A stretch of DNA of 21,848 nucleotides, from the NCBI GenBank assembly GCA_035651635.1, contig DASRFK010000051.1, forward strand, positions 1 to 21,848, in the 5' to 3' direction. The translations under genes were made by a program, and so were the position numbers. The notes beneath the pieces are model-generated. The model was not told where the DNA came from. It saw only the letters and a program-made list of their open reading frames with translations, and searched no databases. Below, piece after piece: positions 7,591 through 14,611 of the stretch (its first letter is position 1; each line of letters opens with the position of its first letter). The stretch is from JANXQE01 sp035651635 (GTDB lineage: Bacteria > Verrucomicrobiota > Verrucomicrobiia > Limisphaerales > UBA8199).

Positions 7591-8370
7591 ATGAGACGCT
7601 TGATAAGAATTGGTCGTCGATTCGAGTCGGGAGTTAAGGGCAGGCCGGGTTTGCCGATGCTGGCTCCAACGAAATTGGCTGCCGCAACCTTGGTGCTCCT
7701 CACAGGCTTAAGTCCAGTGAAGCTTCGAGGCGCCGAGGACGGAATTGCTTTGGCTATCATCTACGACACTTCCGGCAGCATGAAGGAATCCGTACCGGAT
7801 GCCACGGGAGGTTTCGCTCCAAAATACATCATCGCCAACCGGGCATTGCGCGAGGTTACGCGCCAACTCCAGGCGGCTACTAGTAACGCTACCCAAAGAA
7901 CCGCGCGGAATATCCAGGCCGGCTTGTTCACTTTCCAAGGCGACCAGGCGCACGAGGTCGTCAAGCTGGGGCCCCTTGACCCGGCGGCTTTGGAAAACTG
8001 GGCGGCGCATTTTTCCAGACCGCATGGCAATACTCCTCTGGGAAACGCCCTCAGTACTGCTGCTCACGCGGTAATGAAGTCGCCGCTCTCGCGCAAGCAC
8101 GTCCTGGTCATCACCGATGGAATCAATACGGCCGGACCGCCGCCCCAAACCGTCCTGCCTCAACTCAAAGAGCTTGCCGGAAAGGAAGGCGCGACATTTT
8201 CGGTTCACTTTGTGGCCTTCGATGTCGATGCCCGCCAATTTGCCGCCGTGAAACGGCTCGGCGCCACGGTCGTCGGCGCGGCCGACGAAAAGCAATTGAA
8301 TTCCCAACTCCAGTTCATTCTGCAACAAAAAATCCTCCTGGAAGACGAGGAACCACCCAAAACCCACTAA
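7591..8370 (+). CDS. Secreted von Willebrand factor A (VWA) domain protein
   Basis: Contains one VWA domain with a complete MIDAS metal site: DTSGS (residues 59-63, DxSxS), Thr148 in GNTPLG and Asp176 in VITDG. The domain spans about 52-250 and ends shortly before the C-terminus. A hydrophobic signal-like segment (APTKLAAATLVLLTGLS, about 25-41) implies export to the periplasm. Two starts are possible: ATG 7591 (259 residues, basic 22-residue extension) and ATG 7657 (237 residues, begins directly at the signal peptide MLAPTKLAAATLVLL). I slightly favour 7657 biologically but list the longer frame. VWA domains bind protein partners through Mg2+; this one is probably an adhesion or assembly module for the envelope system encoded downstream. 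It is the first gene of the collinear block, 12 bases before the PspA-like gene. Confidence 0.85.
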   Translation: MRRLIRIGRRFESGVKGRPGLPMLAPTKLAAATLVLLTGLSPVKLRGAEDGIALAIIYDTSGSMKESVPDATGGFAPKYIIANRALREVTRQLQAATSNATQRTARNIQAGLFTFQGDQAHEVVKLGPLDPAALENWAAHFSRPHGNTPLGNALSTAAHAVMKSPLSRKHVLVITDGINTAGPPPQTVLPQLKELAGKEGATFSVHFVAFDVDARQFAAVKRLGATVVGAADEKQLNSQLQFILQQKILLEDEEPPKTH

Positions 8371-8382
8371 CCCAAAACCGTT

Positions 8383-9141
8383 ATGTTTCGAGCAATCAAA
8401 CGACTGTTCATCTGGATGGGCCTCATGGCCGAAAAGGCGACCGAGACCGACGCAATCAACCAGGCGGTAGTCGAACGCGGTATTCGCGATTCCAAAGCCA
8501 AGGCTGACAAAGCACATTACGCCAATGGCCAACTTGCCGGCCAGATCGCCCTGTTGCGGGACCAAATTAAACGCCAGGATCGTCAACGGCAGGAACTCCA
8601 GAGCCTGCTTCAGGCCGCCGCGGCCGCCAATGATGAGGCCAACGGCGCGCATTACGCCGAGGAATTGGCCGCCCTCGAATCGGATCTAAACGACAATAAG
8701 GCTCAAGCCGACAGCCTGGAACAGCTTTACAAGCAGAACACGGAGATCATTGCCGAAAGTTTGCGCGAGATTCAGCGGTTCCAACGTGAATTCGAGGCGG
8801 TGAAAGCCAAGGTTGCTATTGGCCGTTCGCTTGAAGGCCTGGCCGGCATGATGAAAAGCTCGATCACCGAACTGCAAGGCATGATGGGCGGAGAAATGGG
8901 CCAATCGATGCAACAACTCCGTCAATCCGCCGCCTCAGGCGAAGGCCAAATGCGCGCCACACTCGACCTGGCCAAGGAAATGGGTTCCGGAATATCGCGC
9001 CAACAGGAGGCGCGCAAAGCCCGCGGGGCTATGCTCTTCCAGGAATACAAAAAGAAAATGGGGATGGTGCAACCGGAGGTTGCGGCAACACCACAACCCG
9101 CCGCACCGCAACCCGAGCGGCAAAAGATCGCGGAGAAGTAG
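8383..9141 (+). CDS. PspA/IM30-like coiled-coil protein
   Basis: A 252-residue, almost entirely helical protein. An amphipathic N-terminal helix (MFRAIKRLFIWMGL) is followed by long Gln/Ala/Glu-rich coiled coil (about 28-145) and a Met/Gly-rich helix (about 148-180, LEGLAGMMKSSITELQGMMGG). The C-terminus is Pro/Ala-rich (VAATPQPAAPQPE). This layout resembles the PspA/Vipp1 (IM30) family of bacterial ESCRT-III-like membrane-remodelling proteins, which bind the cytoplasmic face of stressed membranes through the first helix. The similarity is one of architecture and feel rather than a single motif, so another helical coiled-coil family is possible. No signal peptide is evident, so it is cytoplasmic or peripheral. 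It lies 12 bases after the VWA gene and 32 bases before the substrate-binding protein gene, so cotranscription is likely. Confidence 0.65.
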   Translation: MFRAIKRLFIWMGLMAEKATETDAINQAVVERGIRDSKAKADKAHYANGQLAGQIALLRDQIKRQDRQRQELQSLLQAAAAANDEANGAHYAEELAALESDLNDNKAQADSLEQLYKQNTEIIAESLREIQRFQREFEAVKAKVAIGRSLEGLAGMMKSSITELQGMMGGEMGQSMQQLRQSAASGEGQMRATLDLAKEMGSGISRQQEARKARGAMLFQEYKKKMGMVQPEVAATPQPAAPQPERQKIAEK

Positions 9142-9173
9142 CCGCATAGGTCATCCATCGAAAGCATCATTTT

Positions 9174-10910
9174 ATGACAACTCGAGGAAAAATTGTACTG
9201 ACGATTCTGTTTCTGGGCGTAGTCGGTTTTGGCGTTTATCGCTGGTGGGATAAAATCGCCCCCAGCACCAAGAACCAGTCGCATTCCGTCAACGTCGATG
9301 AAGTGCGCAAAGCGATGCAGGCGGCCAAAGAGCCGCCCGTGGACGTGCCTTTGTTGATCGGGACCAATGCCGCCTCCCTGGTGGAACGCTCCGGGATCCC
9401 CGCGGTGACCGGGGTCAGCGACTACGCCAAAGCGACCAAGGACGGCAAGCCCGTGGTGGAGTTCCCCATCAACGTTTGGCCTGGCTGGGCCCCCATTATC
9501 GTGGCCAACGCCGGCATGGAGCCGAATGACCAGAGCGTTTTTGCCAAAAAATACGGCTTTTACGTCCGCCTCAGTATTGTCGACGACCCGGTCAAAGCGC
9601 GCGACCTCTTTGCCAGCGGCCAAAGCCAGATTCTATGGGGCACGCTCGATATGATGGCGCTGTTTGCTCCGGAATTGGTTAAGGATTCGCGCACCGTGCC
9701 AGTCGTTTGCCAGCAGATCGACTTTTCGGCTGGCGGCGACGGAGTCGTGGCCCGCGGAGAGATCCGCAATATTAATGATTTCCGGATGCAAAACGGAAAG
9801 CGGAAAAAGGTCGTGCTGGCCCAAAACTCGCCCAGCCACTACTTGATCATGTCTTTGCTGATCGATGCCGGCATCGATCCCAACGACGTCGATTTCAAAT
9901 GGGCTGCTGATGCTCCGTCCGCGGCCAAGATTTTTGTGCAGGACGGCAGCTTCGACGCCTTTGTCGGATGGTCGCCCGATATCTATTCCGTCACTGAAAA
10001 GCTCAAGGGCACGCGGCTCGTGGTGACCACGGGCACGGCCAACCACCTCATTGCCGACGTCTGGGCGGTGCGCAATGATTTCTATCGCGATCATCCCGAA
10101 ATTGTCTCTGGCCTGGTCCGTGGCATTTTCGATGGAATGGACCAAGTTCGCAAAGATCCGAAAACGGCCGCCAAAGCGCTCGCCATGGCGTTCAAACTGC
10201 CCGAAGAAGATTGTGGGAAAATGATCGGCAGCGACGGTGGCATTGCCGAAGGCGACGCCCACCTGACGAATTACCGCGAGAATTCGAAATTCTTCCTCGA
10301 CCCCTTCAACCCGGCGAACTTCGAAGTGGTTTGGAACAGCGCTTCGACGATCTACAAATCCCTCGGTACGATTAACAACTCGGTGCCTCCCGCCAAAGTC
10401 AAAGCCAGCTCCATCCTCTCCGTCATGTCCGAGGCCTACAAAGACGTGCGCGATCTCTCGCAACCGACTTTCAAGCCGGATGCCTTAATGAAGCTCAGCG
10501 CGGAGGCCGGCGCCGGCCAGGTCCTGACCAAGGCGGTCATGATCTCTTTCGAGCCCAACAAGTCCGTGCTCAATGCTGACTACGACAACACGATCCCCGC
10601 TACCCTCGAAGAGATTGGAAAACTGGCCGGAAAATTTGGCAACGCGTATATCATCATCGAGGGCAACACCGATGCCAGCCGCAAAGGGATCGTCCCGACT
10701 GACCTGGTGCGCCAGCTCTCTTACGATCGCGCCGACGCCGTGCGCCGCGCCATTATGGAGAAATATAAGTTTGACCCGAACAAATTCAAAGTGGTCGGCA
10801 ACGGTTGGGATAATCCGGTCGCGGGCTGCACCGACCCGAGTAATGCCGAGCACAACAAGAAGAACCGGCGTGTGGAAGTGAAGGTCTTCCCGCTCGAGTC
10901 GGGAGCTTAA
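9174..10910 (+). CDS. ABC transporter substrate-binding domain fused to a C-terminal OmpA-like peptidoglycan-binding domain
   Basis: A 578-residue fusion. A single N-terminal transmembrane helix (KIVLTILFLGVVGFGVYRW, about 6-24) replaces the usual cleaved signal or lipobox. Residues about 85-440 resemble the NMT1/SsuA/TauA class II periplasmic binding fold (WPGWAPIIVANAG, KKYGFYVRL, ILWGTLDMMALF, FDAFVGWSPD), which binds nitrate, sulfonates, taurine, bicarbonate or thiamine precursors. Residues 450-575 form an OmpA/MotB-type domain with the Asp and Arg that bind diaminopimelate: GNTD (Asp500) and LSYDRADAVRR (Arg519), closing with NKKNRRVEVKV. The ligand-binding domain should therefore be held between inner membrane and cell wall. 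The matching permease and ATPase genes follow. The OmpA fusion is unusual for a binding protein of this type. The ligand is unknown. Confidence 0.88.
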   Translation: MTTRGKIVLTILFLGVVGFGVYRWWDKIAPSTKNQSHSVNVDEVRKAMQAAKEPPVDVPLLIGTNAASLVERSGIPAVTGVSDYAKATKDGKPVVEFPINVWPGWAPIIVANAGMEPNDQSVFAKKYGFYVRLSIVDDPVKARDLFASGQSQILWGTLDMMALFAPELVKDSRTVPVVCQQIDFSAGGDGVVARGEIRNINDFRMQNGKRKKVVLAQNSPSHYLIMSLLIDAGIDPNDVDFKWAADAPSAAKIFVQDGSFDAFVGWSPDIYSVTEKLKGTRLVVTTGTANHLIADVWAVRNDFYRDHPEIVSGLVRGIFDGMDQVRKDPKTAAKALAMAFKLPEEDCGKMIGSDGGIAEGDAHLTNYRENSKFFLDPFNPANFEVVWNSASTIYKSLGTINNSVPPAKVKASSILSVMSEAYKDVRDLSQPTFKPDALMKLSAEAGAGQVLTKAVMISFEPNKSVLNADYDNTIPATLEEIGKLAGKFGNAYIIIEGNTDASRKGIVPTDLVRQLSYDRADAVRRAIMEKYKFDPNKFKVVGNGWDNPVAGCTDPSNAEHNKKNRRVEVKVFPLESGA

Positions 10911-10950
10911 GCGTGCTCGCCGTTCCAATCGCGAGTATCGCGCTCCTTAA

Positions 10951-10986
10951 TGGGGCCGTGTTTCGGATCTCCGTCCGGCGGCCCCA
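10951..10986 (+). promoter_or_regulatory. Intercistronic stem-loop between binding-protein and permease genes
   Basis: TGGGGCCG (10951-10958) pairs perfectly with CGGCCCCA (10979-10986) around a 20-base loop, in the 103-base gap that is the largest within the first five genes of the block. A smaller CGCGA-GTA-TCGCG hairpin lies just upstream at 10930-10942. By analogy with malE-malF, such a structure could protect the binding-protein mRNA from 3' decay and lower permease expression. Inference only. Confidence 0.4.
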
Positions 10987-11013
10987 CGCCCACAGCGCTG
11001 AAGGGTGACATTC

Positions 11014-11898
11014 ATGATTGCGATTGCCAATACTCCTGGACTCGGTTTTCTGATCTTCGCGCTGGCCTTCATCGGGCTGCTCACGCTGGTGGTGCGACTG
11101 GCCAGGCTGCGCGTCCGCGGTGAGTTGAGCCGCCCAAAGGCTCTGGGGCTTACTGCCATTTTCGTGGGGGTAGTATTGCTGGCCTGGTGGTTCGTGACGC
11201 GTGGCGAGCCCAGCCAGCGGATGGTGCAGCCCTTAATCCTGCCCAACCCGATCGAAGTGCTAAAATCTTTCGTGCCCTTGCACACCGAGCAAGGCCTGGT
11301 CCGCAGCGCGATTTATTCCTGGCTGCGGGTCACCACCGGTTTCAGCCTGGCCGCGCTGGTCGCCGTGCCGCTGGGCGTGTACATGGCCACTTTCCCTTCG
11401 GTAGCGGCATTTTTCCGCCCACTTTCGCTGACCGGGGCGTACGTGCCGATCGTGGTTTTCATCCCGCTGAGCATGACCTGGTTTGGCACCGGCGAAGCCC
11501 AAAAAATCGGGTTCCTCTTCATCGGGTGCTTCGTGGCTCTGCTGCCCCTGGTGATCAAGGATATCGCCGATGTGCCGGCGGCTTTTTTGGACGTGGCGGT
11601 GACCAAAGGCGCCTCGCAGTGGCAGCTGGTGCGGCACGTTCTCTTTCCGGTCGCCCAGGCCAACATCTGGGACCATCTCCGAGGCGTATACGGAGTGGGC
11701 TGGGGCTGGATTATCATGGCTGAAATTGTTCTGCTGCCTGAGTATGGACTGGGCGGGTTGATTGGTGTTTCCGAACGACGCAGCCATACCGAGGCCATAT
11801 ACGCCGTTATTATTGTGATTGTTCTGATCGCCATCGCCTGCGATCAGCTCTGGCGGATTGGCGGCGATTTGCTTTTCCCCTATCGTAAGAACGAATAG
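11014..11898 (+). CDS. ABC transporter permease, SsuC/TauC (BPD_transp_1) type
   Basis: A 294-residue integral membrane protein with six or seven predicted helices. It includes an N-terminal pair (GLGFLIFALAFIGLLTLVV; LTAIFVGVVLLAWWFV), then the binding-protein-dependent permease core. The EAA-type cytoplasmic loop that docks on the ATPase is DVAVTKGASQWQLVRHVLFP, in which the invariant Gly is kept and the 'EAA' itself is altered. VGWGWIIMAEIVL and GLGGLIG are typical of the SsuC/TauC/NrtB group. I chose ATG 11014 because AAGGG lies 8 bases upstream; an in-frame GTG at 11005 overlaps that site. It follows the OmpA-fused binding protein and precedes the ATPase gene by 4 bases, so the three encode one importer. 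The extra N-terminal helix is longer than in minimal SsuC proteins. Confidence 0.9.
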   Translation: MIAIANTPGLGFLIFALAFIGLLTLVVRLARLRVRGELSRPKALGLTAIFVGVVLLAWWFVTRGEPSQRMVQPLILPNPIEVLKSFVPLHTEQGLVRSAIYSWLRVTTGFSLAALVAVPLGVYMATFPSVAAFFRPLSLTGAYVPIVVFIPLSMTWFGTGEAQKIGFLFIGCFVALLPLVIKDIADVPAAFLDVAVTKGASQWQLVRHVLFPVAQANIWDHLRGVYGVGWGWIIMAEIVLLPEYGLGGLIGVSERRSHTEAIYAVIIVIVLIAIACDQLWRIGGDLLFPYRKNE

Positions 11899-11902
11899 TC
11901 CT

Positions 11903-12832
11903 ATGGCAGACCCCACTTCCAAAGAAGGCACCCCGGGGGGCCAGAGTCCTGCCACGCCAAGCCAGGCTGCGGCCGCCCTTAAAGAGACACGACCTGCCGG
12001 CACCTCCGCGCCCGCGCCCGCACGCGTGCCGGACGTCGTGGCATTTAAAAATGTCACCAAAAAATTCGGCCCGGCGCATGCCCCGAAAGTGGCCATCCAG
12101 GACATTTCTTTCGTCATCGAAGATGCGCCAAACATCGGCGAGTTGATCACCATTGTCGGTCCTTCCGGTTGCGGCAAATCCACCCTGCTACGGATCATCG
12201 CCGGACTTAAACCTCATTTTCCACCGAGCCACGGCGAAGCGCTGGTGTTCGACAAGCCGATTCTGGAAGCCGGGCCGGACCGCGGTTTGGTCGACCAAAA
12301 ATACTCGTTGCTGCCGCACCTGACAGTACTGGAAAACATCGCGTTTGGTTTGAAGTTGCGCGGTGTTTCCCGCGGTGAACGCCGCGAACGCGCCCAGGCT
12401 TGGGTCAAGAAGGTCGGCCTTGAAGGTTCAGAAGATAAATATCCTTCCGAGCTGTCGGGCGGCATGCAACAGCGCGTCTCGATCGCCGCCACTCTGATTC
12501 TGGGACCGCGCATTCTCCTGATGGACGAACCGTTCGGGGCGCTCGACCCAGGCATTCGGTTGCGTATGCAGGAGCTGCTGATCCAGCTCTGGGCGGAGCA
12601 ACAAGCCACCGTCTTCCTGGTCACCCATTCGGTTGAAGAGGCCGTCTATCTTGGGGACCGGGTATTCCTGATGGCGGCCAACCCGGGGAGATTGGTAGAA
12701 ATAATGAAAGTTCCGCGACCGGCCGAACCGCCCGAGGAGAGCCGCCGCACGCCCTGGTTCATCAATTTTTCCCAGGCGCTCCTCAGACGGTTAGAAGAAG
12801 AATCACCGATAGCGCACGGGGTGAAAATCTAA
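11903..12832 (+). CDS. ABC transporter ATP-binding protein, SsuB/TauB type
   Basis: A 309-residue ATPase with Walker A GPSGCGKST (86-94), Q-loop Gln132 (VDQKYSLLPHLTVLEN), signature LSGGMQQR (184-191), Walker B ILLMDE (204-209), D-loop and switch His242 (THSVEEAVYLGDRV). It powers import by the adjacent permease from the cytoplasmic side. Residues 1-43 are a low-complexity Ala/Pro/Ser/Thr extension before the ABC fold, absent from ordinary SsuB proteins; the codons GCGCCCGCGCCCGCACGCG show the repetitive composition. I start at ATG 11903, 4 bases after the permease stop, because the upstream in-frame codons overlap the permease gene. A RAYT transposase gene follows 54 bases downstream and separates this gene from the rest of the block. 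Confidence 0.92.
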   Translation: MADPTSKEGTPGGQSPATPSQAAAALKETRPAGTSAPAPARVPDVVAFKNVTKKFGPAHAPKVAIQDISFVIEDAPNIGELITIVGPSGCGKSTLLRIIAGLKPHFPPSHGEALVFDKPILEAGPDRGLVDQKYSLLPHLTVLENIAFGLKLRGVSRGERRERAQAWVKKVGLEGSEDKYPSELSGGMQQRVSIAATLILGPRILLMDEPFGALDPGIRLRMQELLIQLWAEQQATVFLVTHSVEEAVYLGDRVFLMAANPGRLVEIMKVPRPAEPPEESRRTPWFINFSQALLRRLEEESPIAHGVKI

Positions 12833-12886
12833 GCCGAGGCGCAACGTTCGAAATTAATTTAACGATAAACGAGCACAACCCGCGTA

Positions 12887-13372
12887 ATGGCAAACACCTA
12901 TAGCCAAATTTATATACAGGTAGTCTTCGCACCAGAGGGTAGACAGAATCTGATTGCGCCGAAGCACCGGGAGGAGCTTCAACGCTACATGACAGGTATT
13001 GTTACGCACCAAAAACATAAGTTGATCGCGATCTACTGTATGCCCGACCACGTCCACATTTTGGTTGGATTTCGGCCATTTATGGCATTGTCCGACCTGG
13101 TTCGGGAGATCAAGGCCGATTCCTGCAACTTTATTAACCAACAGAAATGGTTCCCGGGCACATTCAATTGGCAGGAGGGTTACGGTGCTTTTTCGTACGG
13201 GCATTCACAGCTTGGTTCCATAATCAGCTACATTCGGAACCAGCAGTCCCATCATTCGAGAAAGACCTTCGAGCAGGAGTACCTCCAGTTCCTGAAAAAA
13301 TTCGATGTGCCATACAATCCGAAGTACGTTTTTGAAATCAATGAACAACGGTCCTCTGATGAGCCCCGTTAG
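12887..13372 (+). CDS. REP-associated tyrosine transposase (RAYT), IS200/IS605-like Y1 HUH family
   Basis: A 161-residue Y1 transposase with the HUH motif PDHVHIL (His55, His57) and the catalytic tyrosine in ISYIRNQQ (Tyr115), preceded by WQEGYGAFSY, a pattern typical of RAYT/IS200-like enzymes. Length and spacing of the motifs are normal, so the gene appears intact. RAYTs nick and join single-stranded DNA and are thought to mobilise short REP palindromes. Here the stop codon (TAG 13370-13372) lies inside the first of four REP-like hairpins downstream, which ties enzyme and substrate together. The gene sits inside an otherwise collinear gene block between the ABC ATPase and the membrane coiled-coil gene, so it most likely arrived after the block formed. 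It lacks the larger orfB of IS605 elements. Confidence 0.93.
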   Translation: MANTYSQIYIQVVFAPEGRQNLIAPKHREELQRYMTGIVTHQKHKLIAIYCMPDHVHILVGFRPFMALSDLVREIKADSCNFINQQKWFPGTFNWQEGYGAFSYGHSQLGSIISYIRNQQSHHSRKTFEQEYLQFLKKFDVPYNPKYVFEINEQRSSDEPR

Positions 13373-13553
13373 GGGCATAATATTTATAGATGGATCACCA
13401 AATAGAATCAGCAACCCCGCTAGGGGCGAAAATGTGCCACCCCATCCAAAAACACGACGTCACGATGCAATGCCGTGCCACATTTCGCCCCGCTGGGGCT
13501 TACTGTTCCTTCGACGCGGCAAACTATAAACATTGCACCCCTCTGGGGTTTGC
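13362..13553. repeat. Cluster of four REP-like hairpins (nested REPIN-like) after the RAYT gene
   Basis: Four short palindromes with CCCC/GGGG stems. Unit 1 (13362-13389, plus) ends AATATTTATAG. Unit 2 (13413-13440, plus) has GGGGCGAAAATGTGCCAC. Unit 3 (13475-13501, minus) reads GGGGCGAAATGTGGCAC on its own strand. Unit 4 (13524-13553, minus) ends AATGTTTATAG on its own strand. Units 1 and 4 are one subtype and units 2 and 3 another, arranged as nested inverted pairs. This is the layout expected of REP doublets that fold into a long hairpin. The cluster fills the 255-base gap before the next gene; no coding sequence is seen in it. Confidence 0.82.
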
Positions 13554-13627
13554 GGTGGGATCTATGGCCTTGATTCTCTCTGCAAATCCGGACATCGCGT
13601 TGCACTGCACCTAACGACTCGCTGGGC

Positions 13628-14596
13628 ATGGACGACCAACCCACCAATTACCACGCGGAGTTTTTCAAAAGCCCGCATCACGCGGTGTTGGCGCTCTTAA
13701 CTTTGGGGGTTGGGTTCCTGAGCGCCCAGATTTTGGGCTTGATTGCGGGCCTGACCGCTTTTGTCCTGGGCTGGATTTATCTTCCTGACCTGCCCTTTTT
13801 TCGCCGCTGGGTCGACCACCGGCATAACGCCGCCAAAGAGGCGGGCGAAGCTCAAAAAGTAGCCGAATTTGTTCAGCGCCGCGACGCCTTGCTGCGTTCG
13901 CTTACGGCGCAACGACGGGAGCGCTATGGCCGACTGGCCCAGGTCTGTCGCGACATTGAAACTGCCAGCGCCGATAGCCCCCTGACGGCGCCGGACGCCA
14001 ATACTGATCCGCGTTTGCGCAAGCTCGATGAGCTGATGTGGACGTACCTCAGGCTCCTGGGAATCGAGCAGTCGCTCGAACAATTCCTCGAAACTGAGCG
14101 AGGCGAAAATGTCCCGGCCGTTCTCCAGGACGCCGAGGCGGAGGTAGCTCGGCTCAACACGGAAGTGGAAGCCCTTAAGGCCAAGGGCAACGATCCGACA
14201 CTCGAAACCCGGCAGCGTTATCTCGGCTCCCGCCTGGAACGCCTCGAAGTCCTGCGCAAACGGGTGCAACGCTCACAACAAGCCGAGTCGAACCTCGCGC
14301 TCATTGTTTCCGAGCAGGATCGCCTCGACCAGCAAATCAAACTGCTGCGCGCCGATGCCGTCGCGACCAAAAATGCGGAGAGCCTCACAGCCCGGATCGA
14401 TGCCACCGTCGAGCACCTGGACCAAACCAACAAATGGCTGTCTGAGTTGGATGAATTCAAAGATTTGGTGGGGGATTTGCCCTCGACCGACCAGCGTGTG
14501 GGCTATCAGGCCTCCTGGCAGCAGGCCGGCTCCCCGCCCGTGATTGAACCCGTGCAGATCCGGCGCCAGCAGCCGCGCCAGGGCCAGACCCGCTAG
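13628..14596 (+). CDS. Membrane-anchored coiled-coil protein, unknown function
   Basis: I do not recognise this 322-residue protein. Residues about 20-52 are strongly hydrophobic with a Gly-rich middle (LGVGFLSAQILGLIAGLTAFVLGWIYL cut by one possible turn) and fit one long or two short membrane helices. They are followed by basic RRWVDHRHNAAKEAG. The rest (about 60-300) is charged, heptad-rich coiled coil with many Arg, Glu, Gln and Leu and no cysteine-rich or catalytic motif. The C-terminus is Gln/Arg-rich. By charge it should project into the cytoplasm. It lies 15 bases before the AAA+ gene, so the pair is cotranscribed; it may be the membrane receptor or scaffold of the AAA+ protein. The REP cluster separates it from the ABC genes. 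Confidence 0.7.
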   Translation: MDDQPTNYHAEFFKSPHHAVLALLTLGVGFLSAQILGLIAGLTAFVLGWIYLPDLPFFRRWVDHRHNAAKEAGEAQKVAEFVQRRDALLRSLTAQRRERYGRLAQVCRDIETASADSPLTAPDANTDPRLRKLDELMWTYLRLLGIEQSLEQFLETERGENVPAVLQDAEAEVARLNTEVEALKAKGNDPTLETRQRYLGSRLERLEVLRKRVQRSQQAESNLALIVSEQDRLDQQIKLLRADAVATKNAESLTARIDATVEHLDQTNKWLSELDEFKDLVGDLPSTDQRVGYQASWQQAGSPPVIEPVQIRRQQPRQGQTR

Positions 14597-14611
14597 CCGC
14601 CACCACACCGC

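Noticed and set aside
7610..7640. GATTCGAGTCGGGAG resembling a tRNA T-loop
   Set aside because: The flanking bases do not pair as a T-stem and no acceptor, D or anticodon arm can be drawn; the region is within the VWA 5' codons.
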